Source of the DNA: Bacteroidota bacterium
Lineage (GTDB): Bacteria; Bacteroidota; Bacteroidia; B-17B0; Aurantibacillaceae
Length of the DNA stretch: 64,000 nt
NCBI GenBank assembly: GCA_021323535.1
Contig: JAJONO010000010.1
Span: forward strand, 22,704 to 86,703
Direction of reading: 5' to 3'
Position numbers and translations under genes: made by a program. Positions 16,386-25,108 of this stretch are shown one piece after another. Numbering within the stretch: position 1 is the first letter of the stretch; each line of letters starts with the position of its first letter. The notes beneath the pieces were generated by a model. The model was not told the DNA's origin and did not search any database. It saw nothing but the letters and a program-made list of their open reading frames with translations.

Positions 16386-17896
16386 TTTAATTTGTAAATA
16401 AAAGCAGTTTGATTATCGTTCAAAGGATTGAGCCAGTATAAAATTTTATCGATGCTACTCGGCTGAATGGTTTCTTCGTAGGTAAGCGTTGGAAATCTTT
16501 TCTTCATGGAATCTACCCTTGCCTCGATGTTCTCGGCCTGCAAAAATACAACGTAATTCGGACGTTCAGAAACCTGCTGGGCATTAAAATATTTTAAGGC
16601 GCTATCGGGACCAAAAGTTTTATTAATGCCAATCACCGAGAACCATTTCCCGAAATAATACAATGGCGGCATCAGGTAATCAGTTTCCTTATTACTGTCT
16701 TCAATCATAAACGCTTTTGCATCTTCCTTGTTATGAAGGTAGGTCATTGACTCTACACGGTGGCGTTTACTATAAGAAACTGAAAGAACACAAATAAGAA
16801 TGGTATTGAGAACAATCACAAATACTTTAGAGAATTTAAAAAGTTTAAGATTGATTTTTTCTTTTCGTTTTTCCCATATCATAAACATTCCAACCGTACC
16901 GGAAATGGTCATTAAAGGTAGAACCGTCATAATAAAACGCTCCTGCTTATTCGGAAAATAGGTGTGAAATGCAAGATAAAATAAAACCGGCCAGAAGATA
17001 AGCGGCATTTTTTTCCACGTAACAAAATAACCGGCAAACAATAAAAAACTTAGTGGTGGAATCAACAATCCGAAAATAAGATCAAAATACATGTGCCAGT
17101 TATCTGTTCCGTAAGCTCCGGCATTATCGAGATTATACTGAACATAGGATAAAAATTCAGCGAAAGGTTTTTTCCAGATACAATAATCCACCAGTCCCTG
17201 AGTTAATCCAACAATTGCGAAGAAGGAAACCGCTAATAAAACAATATTTTTAAAAGAAGTTCTCATTAGCAATAACGCAAGACCAATTCCTCCAGCAACA
17301 AATACACTTTGAAAACGAACCGAAAAAGCTACACCCAACCACATGCCGGCCAGTAATGCATTCTTAGCATTTATTTTTTCCTTCGCTAAAAGAAAAACAG
17401 ACATTAGTATCGGCGGAACGCAAACAAACTCTACAAGATTCCTCACACTCATAAACGGCATGAACCAATACAACGTACAAAACAATCCAACATACCAGGC
17501 CACTTTTTTTGTACCGTATTGCTCTGCGATTTTATAAGAATACTTAATAATAAGCAATGACCACAAAGCATGAAGTAACCGAACGAAGAACATTTTTGTC
17601 TGAGGACCCGTAATTCCGATTAAACTGAAGAATTTAAAAATGTAATAATGAATTCCAATGTAAAACAGCGAATGCCCCTGCGGTACCCTTGTGGGATCAT
17701 TTTCAGAGGGTAACCAGTTGTTGTAATCAAAACCATCTACCCAACTTTGCGACGATTCAATAATAAGAAAATGATCATCGTGCCAGCCAAATCCTTTACT
17801 GAAAATAACAGATACAAGGCGCACAAAAAAACCAATGATCAGTAACTGCTGAAGCGGAGTATATTTTTGTTTGAAGGTGAAAATAAGTTCTTTCAT
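16382..17896 (-). CDS. GT22-like (PIG-B/Alg9-type) mannosyltransferase, polytopic membrane protein
   Basis: The 504-residue protein has about ten hydrophobic segments. It has an early acidic loop after the first helix (FSKGFGWHDDHFLIIESSQSW) and PSENDPTRVPQGHSLFYIGIHYYIF. The later NKQERFIMTVLPLMTISG corresponds to the H(K/N)EERFL signature of family 22 glycosyltransferases. These enzymes use lipid-linked mannose donors at the membrane. Acceptor is unknown. An ATG frame upstream would add 69 residues lying inside lptF, so I start at 17896, where TAATG overlaps the upstream stop by one base. The operon context with an LptF-type permease suggests a cell-envelope glycolipid role. Confidence 0.8.
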   Translation of the reverse strand: MKELIFTFKQKYTPLQQLLIIGFFVRLVSVIFSKGFGWHDDHFLIIESSQSWVDGFDYNNWLPSENDPTRVPQGHSLFYIGIHYYIFKFFSLIGITGPQTKMFFVRLLHALWSLLIIKYSYKIAEQYGTKKVAWYVGLFCTLYWFMPFMSVRNLVEFVCVPPILMSVFLLAKEKINAKNALLAGMWLGVAFSVRFQSVFVAGGIGLALLLMRTSFKNIVLLAVSFFAIVGLTQGLVDYCIWKKPFAEFLSYVQYNLDNAGAYGTDNWHMYFDLIFGLLIPPLSFLLFAGYFVTWKKMPLIFWPVLFYLAFHTYFPNKQERFIMTVLPLMTISGTVGMFMIWEKRKEKINLKLFKFSKVFVIVLNTILICVLSVSYSKRHRVESMTYLHNKEDAKAFMIEDSNKETDYLMPPLYYFGKWFSVIGINKTFGPDSALKYFNAQQVSERPNYVVFLQAENIEARVDSMKKRFPTLTYEETIQPSSIDKILYWLNPLNDNQTAFIYKLK

Positions 17897-19026
17897 TATT
17901 TCTGAGCTATTCTGTAAAAGTATAAAGCTACAAAAGTAAAAATAATGTTTGGTGTCCACACAGCGAGCCATGTTGCACTGGCGGTTCCCGTGGTTGCCAT
18001 AATAGTGAAAATATACATTAGCATAATGTAAATACAACTTAATAATAACCCAAGAGCGATTTGCAGGCCCACTCCTCCCCTCACCTTTCTTGAAGAAACG
18101 CAAACCGCAATAATGGTAAGAATGAATGTGGCGAATGGAAAAGATGTACGTTTGTAATTCTCCACTTCAAAAAATTCGATCCGGCTCGATCCTTTAAGTC
18201 TTTCGCGGATAATATAATCCTTAAGTTCAAAATAATCCATGGCTTCGTATTTGCTTTCAAAGCGGTGCATGTCGTACGGACTAAAATTCATTTTCATTTG
18301 CCTGGAGGCCGAAAATGTATTGATCTGTTTAAAGATCGGTTTTTGATTTTTAAGGGTATCCAGTTTATCCTGCTCAATAATTTTTCTTTCATACACATTG
18401 TCCAGCAGCCATTGATTGCCGATGCTATCCCACTTCATAAAATCGGCGCTGAGAAAATAAGTCTGCTTATTGTTCACCACATCCTCAATAGTAACTTTAA
18501 AAGCAGTGTTGATCCTGTTGTCAAAACTCTCGAAATATAATATTCGGTTAGGACCAATCTTTTTATGAATATTTCTTTCTTCGCTGTTATAGCCATCGTT
18601 AATGTATTTGTCTTCAAAACCGATTTTGATCTTAAACACTTTTGGAAGAATAAGATGATTTAACACTAAAGAAGTAATCGCGATAATAGAAGCGCCAACC
18701 ACATAAGGCCTCATTAATCGCCTGAAACTTGTGCCGCTGCTGAGAATGGCCACAAACTCTGTCTGGTGCGCCATTTTTGAGGTGAAGAATACAACGGCAA
18801 TAAATGTAAATAACGGACTGAACTGATTGCCGTAATAAGGAATGAACATGAGATAGTAATCGAACACGATTTCCTTCAGCGGAATATTCAGTTTATCATC
18901 GGTAAATGTATTGATCTTATCTTTAATATCGAATACAATAAAGATGAGCAATATCAAAGTGATAGAAAAGAAAAACGTTTTCATGAATTTCCCAAGAATA
19001 TATCTATCTAACTTTTTTAAAAACAT
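17896..19026 (-). CDS. LptF/LptG family permease
   Basis: The 376-residue protein has the YjgP/YjgQ layout. Three N-terminal helices (KTFFFSITLILLIFIVFDI, IVFDYYLMFIPYYGNQFSPLFTFIAVVFF, RPYVVGASIIAITSLVLNHLILP) include the conserved PLFTFIAVVFFTSKMAHQTEFVAILSSGTSFRRLMRPY stretch. A periplasmic beta-jellyroll domain follows, then three C-terminal helices. LptF/G with LptB moves lipopolysaccharide from the inner membrane to the periplasmic bridge. Sequence alone does not separate LptF from LptG. It lies 3 bp after tgt and overlaps the mannosyltransferase start. Confidence 0.9.
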   Translation of the reverse strand: MFLKKLDRYILGKFMKTFFFSITLILLIFIVFDIKDKINTFTDDKLNIPLKEIVFDYYLMFIPYYGNQFSPLFTFIAVVFFTSKMAHQTEFVAILSSGTSFRRLMRPYVVGASIIAITSLVLNHLILPKVFKIKIGFEDKYINDGYNSEERNIHKKIGPNRILYFESFDNRINTAFKVTIEDVVNNKQTYFLSADFMKWDSIGNQWLLDNVYERKIIEQDKLDTLKNQKPIFKQINTFSASRQMKMNFSPYDMHRFESKYEAMDYFELKDYIIRERLKGSSRIEFFEVENYKRTSFPFATFILTIIAVCVSSRKVRGGVGLQIALGLLLSCIYIMLMYIFTIMATTGTASATWLAVWTPNIIFTFVALYFYRIAQK

Positions 19027-19029
19027 CGT

Positions 19030-20160
19030 TTAAAGTCGTTGCGCCATTTGAACCACCATCTTATTTTTCCAGTCTATAAACGTCCCGTCTATAATTCTTT
19101 GCCTTGCTTCTTTCACCAGCCATAAATAAAATCCTAAATTATGAACCGTCGCGATCTGTGCCGCAAGAATTTCGTCGCAGGTTACTAAATGCCGCAGGTA
19201 TGCTTTTGTATATTGAGAATCGGCAAATGTTGTTCCAAGTTCATCGAGTAGTGAAAAATCATTTTTCCATTTTTCATTTCTAATGTTAATGATCCCGTTT
19301 TGCGTAAATAATAATCCATGCCTGGCGTTTCGTGTTGGCATTACGCAATCAAACATGTCTATACCAAGAGCTATGCTTTCAAGAATATTTACAGGTGTCC
19401 CTACGCCCATCAGATAGCGTGGTTTTTCTTTGGGAAGAATGTTCGTTACCACCTCTGTCATGCCATACATTTCTTCCGCAGGCTCCCCAACGCTTAATCC
19501 TCCGATAGCGTTTCCGAAACAATCTTTCGAAGCGATATATTCAGCCGATTGAATTCTCAGATCCTTGTAAACACTCCCCTGAACGATCGGAAACAACTCC
19601 TGGTTATAACCATAGTGAGGTTCCGTTTCCCTGAAACGTTTCACGCAACGATCGAGCCAGCGGTGTGTAAGTCCCATTGAGTTTTTCGCGTAATTGTATT
19701 CGCAGGGATATGGTGTACATTCATCAAAGGCCATGATAATATCGGCGCCAATGGTACGTTCAATATCCATCACACTTTCCGGAGAGAAAAAATGTTTGCT
19801 TCCATCGATATGACTCTTAAATGTGGCCCCCTCTTCAGTAAGTTTACGTTGATTGGCCAATGAAAAAATCTGGTATCCGCCGCTATCGGTAAGAATGGGT
19901 TTATCCCACCCGTTGAACTTATGCAGGCCTCCTGCATTCCTTAAAACATCAAGACCCGGACGTAGGTAAAGATGATAAGTATTGCCAAGAATAATTTCGG
20001 CTTTAATATCTTCCTTTAATTCGCGCTGGTGCACAGCCTTCACTGTTCCGGCGGTTCCAACAGGCATAAAAATAGGCGTTTCAATAGAACCATGATCCGT
20101 TTCGAGCAATCCCGCCCGCGCTTTAGATCGTGTATCGGTATTTAATAATGTAAATTTCAC
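19030..20160 (-). CDS. tgt: Queuine tRNA-ribosyltransferase
   Basis: Tgt exchanges G34 of GUN-anticodon tRNAs for preQ1. The catalytic aspartate regions are present (ILTDSGGYQIFSLANQRKLTEEGATF and MFDCVMPTRNARHG), together with GGLSVGEP and the substrate loop FDECTPYPCEYNYA. In the C-terminal part the usual zinc motif CxCxxC is absent: the aligned stretch reads LDELGTTFADSQYTKAYLRHL, while the later zinc histidine region (IATVHNLGFYLWL) is kept. I start at GTG 20160 (VKFTLLNTDTRSKARAGLLETDHG) because homologs begin there; another GTG lies nine bases upstream and overlaps the promoter box. Confidence 0.94.
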   Translation of the reverse strand: MKFTLLNTDTRSKARAGLLETDHGSIETPIFMPVGTAGTVKAVHQRELKEDIKAEIILGNTYHLYLRPGLDVLRNAGGLHKFNGWDKPILTDSGGYQIFSLANQRKLTEEGATFKSHIDGSKHFFSPESVMDIERTIGADIIMAFDECTPYPCEYNYAKNSMGLTHRWLDRCVKRFRETEPHYGYNQELFPIVQGSVYKDLRIQSAEYIASKDCFGNAIGGLSVGEPAEEMYGMTEVVTNILPKEKPRYLMGVGTPVNILESIALGIDMFDCVMPTRNARHGLLFTQNGIINIRNEKWKNDFSLLDELGTTFADSQYTKAYLRHLVTCDEILAAQIATVHNLGFYLWLVKEARQRIIDGTFIDWKNKMVVQMAQRL

Positions 20161-20168
20161 AAGGTTCA

Positions 20169-20176
20169 CAAAGTTA
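20169..20176 (-). promoter_or_regulatory. Candidate -7 element TAACTTTG for tgt
   Basis: TAACTTTG on the minus strand ends 8 nt before the GTG at 20160, predicting a leader of about 4 nt. It argues against the alternative GTG at 20169, which overlaps the element. Confidence 0.5.
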
Positions 20177-20230
20177 ATATTATTTGTATTTAATTGAGGT
20201 TTGAGTATATTAGATTATTATTCCCCGTTC

Positions 20231-22357
20231 ATGAAATTCGCCAATCGCATACAGCGTTTTTTTTATCTCCTGTTTTTCATTTCAGTCATCTCAATAAAAG
20301 GCGGAACACCCTGCGATACTGCTAAAATCAATGATTTCCTGAGACATGGTGATAAATCGTATGACGATGGCGACATTAACCGTGGACATGATCTCTACTT
20401 AAAGGCCCGTGAATTCGTAAACGCTAAAGAATGTGAAAACATAATGGCCAAAATTTACCTGGGTTTCGGCCGCTTTGAAATGGCCAAAGGAGAAAAACAA
20501 AAAGCCGGTCTTCTCCTCGATAGCTCAATGACACTTGCCTTAAAATATAACAACGAACCCATTCTTTACGACGCCACTATCCGAAGAGGTGTGGTGTATC
20601 TTGATAATGGTCAATTCGAAAAGGCATTGGAACTTTATTATAAATCTCTTAACTATTTTGAAAAAACAAAGGACCCTAAACGTATTGGTGACGCTTACCA
20701 GAGAATTGGCGTTTGTTTTAAAAGACAGAACAGGTATGCAGATGCGGAGGAGTATTACAGAAAGGCCCTGAAGATTGCAACTGGTATTAAAAACTGGAAC
20801 CAGATGACTTCGATTTACAGTAATATTTCCAGCTTAAAATATACACTCGGTGATGTAGACTCTGCCATTCACTATCTGAAAATTACACTGGAGGTTGGAA
20901 AAAACGCCCACGAAAAAAGACTTCTTCTCAAAGCAAAACTGAACATGGCCGCTTTTTACATTGAGAAAAAACGCACCGATGAATCCATGAAGATCTTTGC
21001 CGAGGTACTGGAAGAAGCCAAAAAAGAAAAGGACATTGAAACACAGGCTTTCGTTTATACCAATCTTGGCGAAGTGATGCAACGTGAGAAGGATCACAAA
21101 AAAGCGGTGGAGTATTTTAAGAAAGCTATCAATGTGTCAAATGGTGAAGGACATGTTGAACTACAATTACATGTTCTGAACTCTATTGTAGGTTCCTATT
21201 CCGTTCTTAAAGATTACGAGAACGCTTTTATTTACCTGAACCAGTTCAAAACCATAAACGATTCCATTCAATTACAGAAAAATTCGAAGAAGACAATTGA
21301 GATGAAACTTCAAAACGAATATGAACGCAAAACAATGGCGGATAGTTTGAAATCGGTAGAAGACAGGAAAATGAACGAAATCAAATTGCGTGAAGAAGAA
21401 ACAAAACGAAACTATTCATATGTTGGGATTATTGTTCTTATTATCGTTATTGGCATTGTATTGAACCGCTTCAGAATTACACAAAGACAAAAAGGCGTGA
21501 TAGAACTTCAGAAAAAAGAAGTAGAGCGCCAGAAACATATTGTTGATGAGAAACAAAAAGAGATTGTGGATTCTATCAATTATGCCAAACGAATTCAAAC
21601 AGCCATTATTCCTTCAAAAGCCACTTTGAAAAAGAATTTCGAAAACCATTTTCTCTTTTACAAACCAAAGGATATCGTGGCCGGAGATTTTTACTGGTGC
21701 GAAACAATAGGAAATACCAAACTGGTTGCCGTTGCCGATTGTACAGGACATGGCGTTCCCGGCGCTCTTGTAAGCGTGGTTTGTTCCAATGCATTGAACC
21801 GTGCTGTAAAAGAGTTTAATCTGAGTTCCCCCGCTGCCATACTTGATAAAACGAGAGAAATCGTACTGGAATCTTTTTCTATGAGCGAAGAAACCATTAA
21901 CGACGGGATGGATATTTCATTGTTAAGTATTAAAATCAAAAGTCCATCGGCCGCCAAAGGCTTGCCGACGACGCAGCAAAATTCAAACGAAGTGCACGTT
22001 GAGTGGTCGGGAGCTAACAATTCCTTATGGTATAGCCAGAATGGTGAATTCAAAGAAATAAAGGCTAATAAATTCCCAGTTGGAAGGTCTTATCACGAAG
22101 GCAATTTCACAAATCATACGCTCGAATTATCAAAGAACGATTACATCATACTTTTTTCTGACGGATTTGCCGATCAGTTTGGCGGCGACAAGGGCAAAAA
22201 ATACAAATACAAGAACCTGATGGCGTTTATTCGGGAAAGCATTGGAAACGAAACTTCATTCTCTGACCTGTCAGATAAACTTGACCGGGAATTCGAAACC
22301 TGGAAAGGAAAAAACGCGCAGATTGACGATGTTTGCGTTCTTGGAATAAAACTTTAA
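20231..22357 (+). CDS. TPR-repeat membrane protein with SpoIIE-type PP2C phosphatase domain
   Basis: The 708-residue sensor-like protein starts with a signal sequence or N-terminal membrane segment (MKFANRIQRFFYLLFFISVISIKG). About eight TPR units follow (residues about 40-370), then a membrane helix (YVGIIVLIIVIGIVLNRF), a coiled coil (QKKEVERQKHIVDEKQKEIVDSINYAKRIQTAIIP) and a C-terminal SpoIIE/PP2C domain. Metal-site motifs are GDFYWCE, VAVADCTGHGVPGALVS, ILFSDGFADQFGG and IDDVCVLGIKL. The expected role is a serine/threonine phosphatase acting on a partner such as an anti-sigma-factor antagonist, controlled by periplasmic TPR input. An upstream TTG would add ten residues without merit; the ATG at 20231 fits the signal sequence. 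Confidence 0.9.
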   Translation: MKFANRIQRFFYLLFFISVISIKGGTPCDTAKINDFLRHGDKSYDDGDINRGHDLYLKAREFVNAKECENIMAKIYLGFGRFEMAKGEKQKAGLLLDSSMTLALKYNNEPILYDATIRRGVVYLDNGQFEKALELYYKSLNYFEKTKDPKRIGDAYQRIGVCFKRQNRYADAEEYYRKALKIATGIKNWNQMTSIYSNISSLKYTLGDVDSAIHYLKITLEVGKNAHEKRLLLKAKLNMAAFYIEKKRTDESMKIFAEVLEEAKKEKDIETQAFVYTNLGEVMQREKDHKKAVEYFKKAINVSNGEGHVELQLHVLNSIVGSYSVLKDYENAFIYLNQFKTINDSIQLQKNSKKTIEMKLQNEYERKTMADSLKSVEDRKMNEIKLREEETKRNYSYVGIIVLIIVIGIVLNRFRITQRQKGVIELQKKEVERQKHIVDEKQKEIVDSINYAKRIQTAIIPSKATLKKNFENHFLFYKPKDIVAGDFYWCETIGNTKLVAVADCTGHGVPGALVSVVCSNALNRAVKEFNLSSPAAILDKTREIVLESFSMSEETINDGMDISLLSIKIKSPSAAKGLPTTQQNSNEVHVEWSGANNSLWYSQNGEFKEIKANKFPVGRSYHEGNFTNHTLELSKNDYIILFSDGFADQFGGDKGKKYKYKNLMAFIRESIGNETSFSDLSDKLDREFETWKGKNAQIDDVCVLGIKL

Positions 22358-22377
22358 TTGTTTCTCTTCACAATTTC

Positions 22378-22385
22378 TATATTTG
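22378..22385 (+). promoter_or_regulatory. Candidate -7 element TATATTTG
   Basis: TATATTTG-CCAG-ATG: the box ends four bases before the start at 22390, predicting a leaderless mRNA for the small exported protein. Confidence 0.55.
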
Positions 22386-22389
22386 CCAG

Positions 22390-22749
22390 ATGAATTCCTC
22401 CTTTATAAAAATTTTATTTTTCATTTCAGTATTTTCATTCGCAAAACTAAATGCCCAAACCAAGGTGAAAGTGGTAATGGGTGACAAAGACACTCTATTC
22501 ACCTTCGATAAGAACATACGCATAACGGCATCTAAAAAAACAAAATTGTTTCTTACCCGTCTCGATACCGCAGTAAATCTAAGATATGAAACCGGCAAAA
22601 AATTCTGCGAGCTCAACTGCCGTAAAGATCTTTTCGGTAAAGAATTAACGAGAATTATCGTGAATAGATCAGGTAAGGTCTGCATTTTTGTTGTAGATAC
22701 GGATGGAGGTTTTGGCGGAGGCACCGCGAAACTGGAGAAGAAGAAATAG
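22390..22749 (+). CDS. Small exported protein of unknown function (119 aa)
   Basis: A signal peptide (MNSSFIKILFFISVFSFAKLNAQ) is followed by a roughly 95-residue basic domain (TKVKVVMGDKDTLFTFDKNIRITASKKTKLFLTRLDTAVNLRYETGKKFCELNC) and a glycine-rich tail (DGGFGGGTAKLEKKK). There is no T9SS sorting domain. Two close cysteines (CELNC) could form a disulfide in the periplasm. I do not recognise a family. An in-frame upstream start exists, but it would place 19 residues ahead of the signal peptide, and the promoter box supports 22390. Confidence 0.72.
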   Translation: MNSSFIKILFFISVFSFAKLNAQTKVKVVMGDKDTLFTFDKNIRITASKKTKLFLTRLDTAVNLRYETGKKFCELNCRKDLFGKELTRIIVNRSGKVCIFVVDTDGGFGGGTAKLEKKK

Positions 22750-22756
22750 TCCTGAA

Positions 22757-23035
22757 ATGGAAAAAGTTACAAAAGTATATGTGTTTTCAGGATCAAACAG
22801 TACTTTCCCAGGCGGAGTATTTCTTGACTTTGACTCTGCAAATAACTGGATAAAAAAGCATCATCTTTCCGGAACATTAAATGTTTATCCGGTAAATGTA
22901 GGATTGTATGATTGGGCTATTCAAAGAGGTTATTTTGAAATAAAAAAAGAAGATCATTCCAATCCGGCTTTCATTGAAAAATTCACCTCTGCTTCACTTG
23001 AACATTATCATTTCGAAAACGGTAATGAAACCTAG
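22757..23035 (+). CDS. DUF7710-like small protein
   Basis: The 92-residue soluble protein has a clear pattern: VYVFSGSNSTFPGGVFLDFDSANNWIKKHHLSGTLNVYPVNVGLYDWAIQRGYFEIKK, then FIEKFTSASLEHYHFENG. This arrangement (FPxGVF, W.KK..LSGTL..YP.. G.YDWAI..GYF, SAS.EHYHYE.G) corresponds, as I recall it, to the DUF7710 family of small proteins scattered across bacteria and often associated with accessory or immunity-type gene neighbourhoods. Function unknown. The stop overlaps the start of the next small frame (ATGAAACCTAG), suggesting a two-gene unit. Confidence 0.7.
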   Translation: MEKVTKVYVFSGSNSTFPGGVFLDFDSANNWIKKHHLSGTLNVYPVNVGLYDWAIQRGYFEIKKEDHSNPAFIEKFTSASLEHYHFENGNET

Positions 23036-23181
23036 AGCATTAATCATTGAAGAAACGCATGAAGTTGTGAAACGAATCAAAAAAAAAAAAAATCAACTTG
23101 ATGTTCCAATTTGGAACATCAAAATATTTTATCGATGAGATTCATGATGGGCTTCCTGGCCCTTCTGGGGTAAGGATATAA
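23025..23181 (+). pseudogene. Small gene interrupted by a frame change at an A14 tract
   Basis: From ATG 23025 the frame encodes KPRALIIEETHEVVKRI and enters a run of 14 A (23079-23092). In that frame translation ends at a TGA at 23136. In the +1 frame the sequence after the run continues as INLMFQFGTSKYFIDEIHDGLPGPSGVRI with a TAA at 23179-23181. The two halves together look like one ordinary 50-residue soluble protein, so removing one A would restore it. This is either a frameshift mutation, a sequencing slip, or a gene whose product depends on transcriptional slippage at the A tract. It overlaps the DUF7710-like gene. Confidence 0.55.
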
Positions 23182-23237
23182 TTAAACCCCTGAAGACATT
23201 CGAGTGTTATTAAACTATTTTAATCCCTGAAACAATT

Positions 23238-23900
23238 TTAAACTATTGTCTTGAGTTTTCCTAACACCTCAAACATCGTTTCGTAAAAATAATCCGCAGC
23301 GCCAAATCCCTTTAAATGGCGATGATCCTGGTCTGGGATAGCGAAGACCTTCATTTGTGCTGCTTTTGCGGCGATAATACCATTCAACGAATCTTCAATC
23401 ACAAGACATTCTTTAGGATCAACACCGAGTTTTGATGCGCAGACTAAAAATACCTCCGGATGGGGCTTGCCATAATCCATAAACTCGGCCGAAACCGCCA
23501 CATCAAATCCGTTTTCTATTCCAAGTTTTTTTAGAACAGCATTCATTAAACGGTGAGATGATGAAGTTGCCAGACCTACTTTAAGACCCGATCTTTTTGC
23601 GTATTCAAAAACCTCCAGTGCACCTGGAATCGCTTTTCCTTCGGTTTCAATTAAATGAATAAGAATATCCAGTACTTCGTCTTCCAGCTTAGCCGGAGTG
23701 GTAGTGTTTACATTAAAATGTTTAAGCCAGATCTCAACCACCTCGCGAAAACGCATGCCGGTAGTTTTTCTGCAATCCTCATCCGTAAAAGGCATACCCG
23801 CATTGGTAAATCCTATGATCATGGCTTTTCTCCATAATGGCTCACTATCAATGAGAACGCCATCCATGTCGAAAATAAGGGCTCTTGCGGGGTTGAACAT
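23238..23900 (-). CDS. HAD-superfamily sugar-phosphate phosphatase (HxpB/beta-phosphoglucomutase type)
   Basis: The 220-residue protein has HAD motif I IFDMDGVLIDSEPLWRKA (nucleophile Asp at residue 10), a four-helix cap, motif II LATSSSHRLMN, motif III with Lys in YGKPHPEVFLVCASKLGVDP and motif IV CLVIEDSLNGIIAAKAA. The DSEPLW start and the long cap are typical of hexitol/2-deoxyglucose-6-phosphatases (HxpB/YniC). It probably dephosphorylates phosphosugars in the cytoplasm; substrate cannot be read from sequence. It is divergent from the GT2 operon. Confidence 0.88.
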   Translation of the reverse strand: MFNPARALIFDMDGVLIDSEPLWRKAMIIGFTNAGMPFTDEDCRKTTGMRFREVVEIWLKHFNVNTTTPAKLEDEVLDILIHLIETEGKAIPGALEVFEYAKRSGLKVGLATSSSHRLMNAVLKKLGIENGFDVAVSAEFMDYGKPHPEVFLVCASKLGVDPKECLVIEDSLNGIIAAKAAQMKVFAIPDQDHRHLKGFGAADYFYETMFEVLGKLKTIV

Positions 23901-23959
23901 TGTTAATTACTATGTTTAAAAATGCAAATATAGCGATAAATGCAGGTTCGTTAGCCCCG

Positions 23960-23967
23960 TACCTTTG
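23960..23967 (+). promoter_or_regulatory. Candidate -7 element TACCTTTG for the GT2-sigma-rsmG operon
   Basis: TACCTTTG-CACC-ATG: the box ends four bases before the ATG at 23972, which rules out the upstream in-frame ATGs and implies a leaderless mRNA. Confidence 0.55.
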
Positions 23968-23971
23968 CACC

Positions 23972-25108
23972 ATGCCACTACCGCAATTTCAACAGTTGGG
24001 TTTTCCAGAGATTTTATGCATTATTGCAGCACTTGGTTTCCTTTTGGTCCTGATCAGTTACTTTATGAATTATCTTCCTTTGTCGACCTACAAAGGACAA
24101 TCAACGCAAGGAAACACAGAGCCTGTCTCCATAGTTATCTGCGCCAAAAACGAAGATGAAAATCTTACAGAGTTTCTTCCTAAAGTGCTCACGCAGGATT
24201 ATCCCGAATTTGAAGTCATTGTGGTGAATGATTGTAGCTTCGACAATACAGAAAATGTTATTGATGAGTTCGCGAAAATATTCCCGAATCTTAAAAAAGC
24301 TAATATTAAGGAGGATGCGTATTATAAACACGGCAAAAAATTCGCGCTGCTTGTTGGCATCAAAGCCGCAAAGTATAACCGGATGCTTTTAACCGACGCC
24401 GATTGTTATCCTTCATCGGATCAATGGCTCAAAGAAATGTCGGCTTCGTTTTCAACCGAAAAACAAATCGTTCTTGGTTACGGTGCTTATGAAAAACAAA
24501 AAGGCTTTCTGAATAAACTGATCCGTTTCGACGCGTTCATGATTGCGGTTCAGTATTTATCCGCTGGAATAAGGAACAAGGCTTATATGGGCGTAGGAAG
24601 AAACCTTGCTTATAATAAAGACCTTTTCTTCAGTAATAAAGGATTTGCCTCTCATTATCACATCAACTCAGGCGACGATGATCTTTTTGTGAATGAGGCC
24701 TCCACCAGCACAAATACAAATGTGTGTGTAAGTCACAACTCTATTACGTATTCAAAACCTAAAAAAACATTCCGTGACTGGCGACTTCAGAAATCAAGAC
24801 ATTTAACCACGGCACCGCTTTATAAAGGGTCATCAAAGTCCAGACTCACTTTTACCTGGTTCAGCCAGTATTTCTTCTATTTATCGCTGATTGGACTGTG
24901 CTTGTCGATTAACACTATTCTATTAGCACCAATTGTGTTATTTTTGAAAATGGTAGCCCAACTGATTATATTAAACAAGTCGGCCAGGAAGCTAAACGAG
25001 CCTGATCTGTTGTTCGGCAGTGTAATATACGAAGTTGTTCTCCTCCTGATCTACCCCATCTTTCACTTAAATAAACTTTTCTATAAACCAAACAAATGGA
25101 CGAATTAG
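23972..25108 (+). CDS. Membrane glycosyltransferase family 2
   Basis: The 378-residue protein starts with a membrane helix (GFPEILCIIAALGFLLVLISYFMNYLPL). A GT-A domain follows with VSIVICAKNEDENLTEFLPKVLTQDYPEFEVIVVNDCSFDNT (about residues 50-92), the metal-binding LLTDADCYPSSDQWL and the acceptor-site SGDDDLFVNEA. A QKSRHLTTAPLY segment (the QxxRW-type position) and two to three C-terminal helices end the protein. It probably polymerises or transfers sugars at the inner membrane for surface glycan. It overlaps the sigma factor gene by 13 bp. Confidence 0.9.
   Translation: MPLPQFQQLGFPEILCIIAALGFLLVLISYFMNYLPLSTYKGQSTQGNTEPVSIVICAKNEDENLTEFLPKVLTQDYPEFEVIVVNDCSFDNTENVIDEFAKIFPNLKKANIKEDAYYKHGKKFALLVGIKAAKYNRMLLTDADCYPSSDQWLKEMSASFSTEKQIVLGYGAYEKQKGFLNKLIRFDAFMIAVQYLSAGIRNKAYMGVGRNLAYNKDLFFSNKGFASHYHINSGDDDLFVNEASTSTNTNVCVSHNSITYSKPKKTFRDWRLQKSRHLTTAPLYKGSSKSRLTFTWFSQYFFYLSLIGLCLSINTILLAPIVLFLKMVAQLIILNKSARKLNEPDLLFGSVIYEVVLLLIYPIFHLNKLFYKPNKWTN

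Noticed and set aside
20169..20171. Upstream GTG as the tgt start
   Set aside because: It overlaps the TAACTTTG promoter element and would add three residues absent from homologs.
23098..23122. A 12-bp perfect palindrome with one central base as a stand-alone terminator
   Set aside because: It lies inside the reading frame that continues after the A14 run and has no T-run on either strand.
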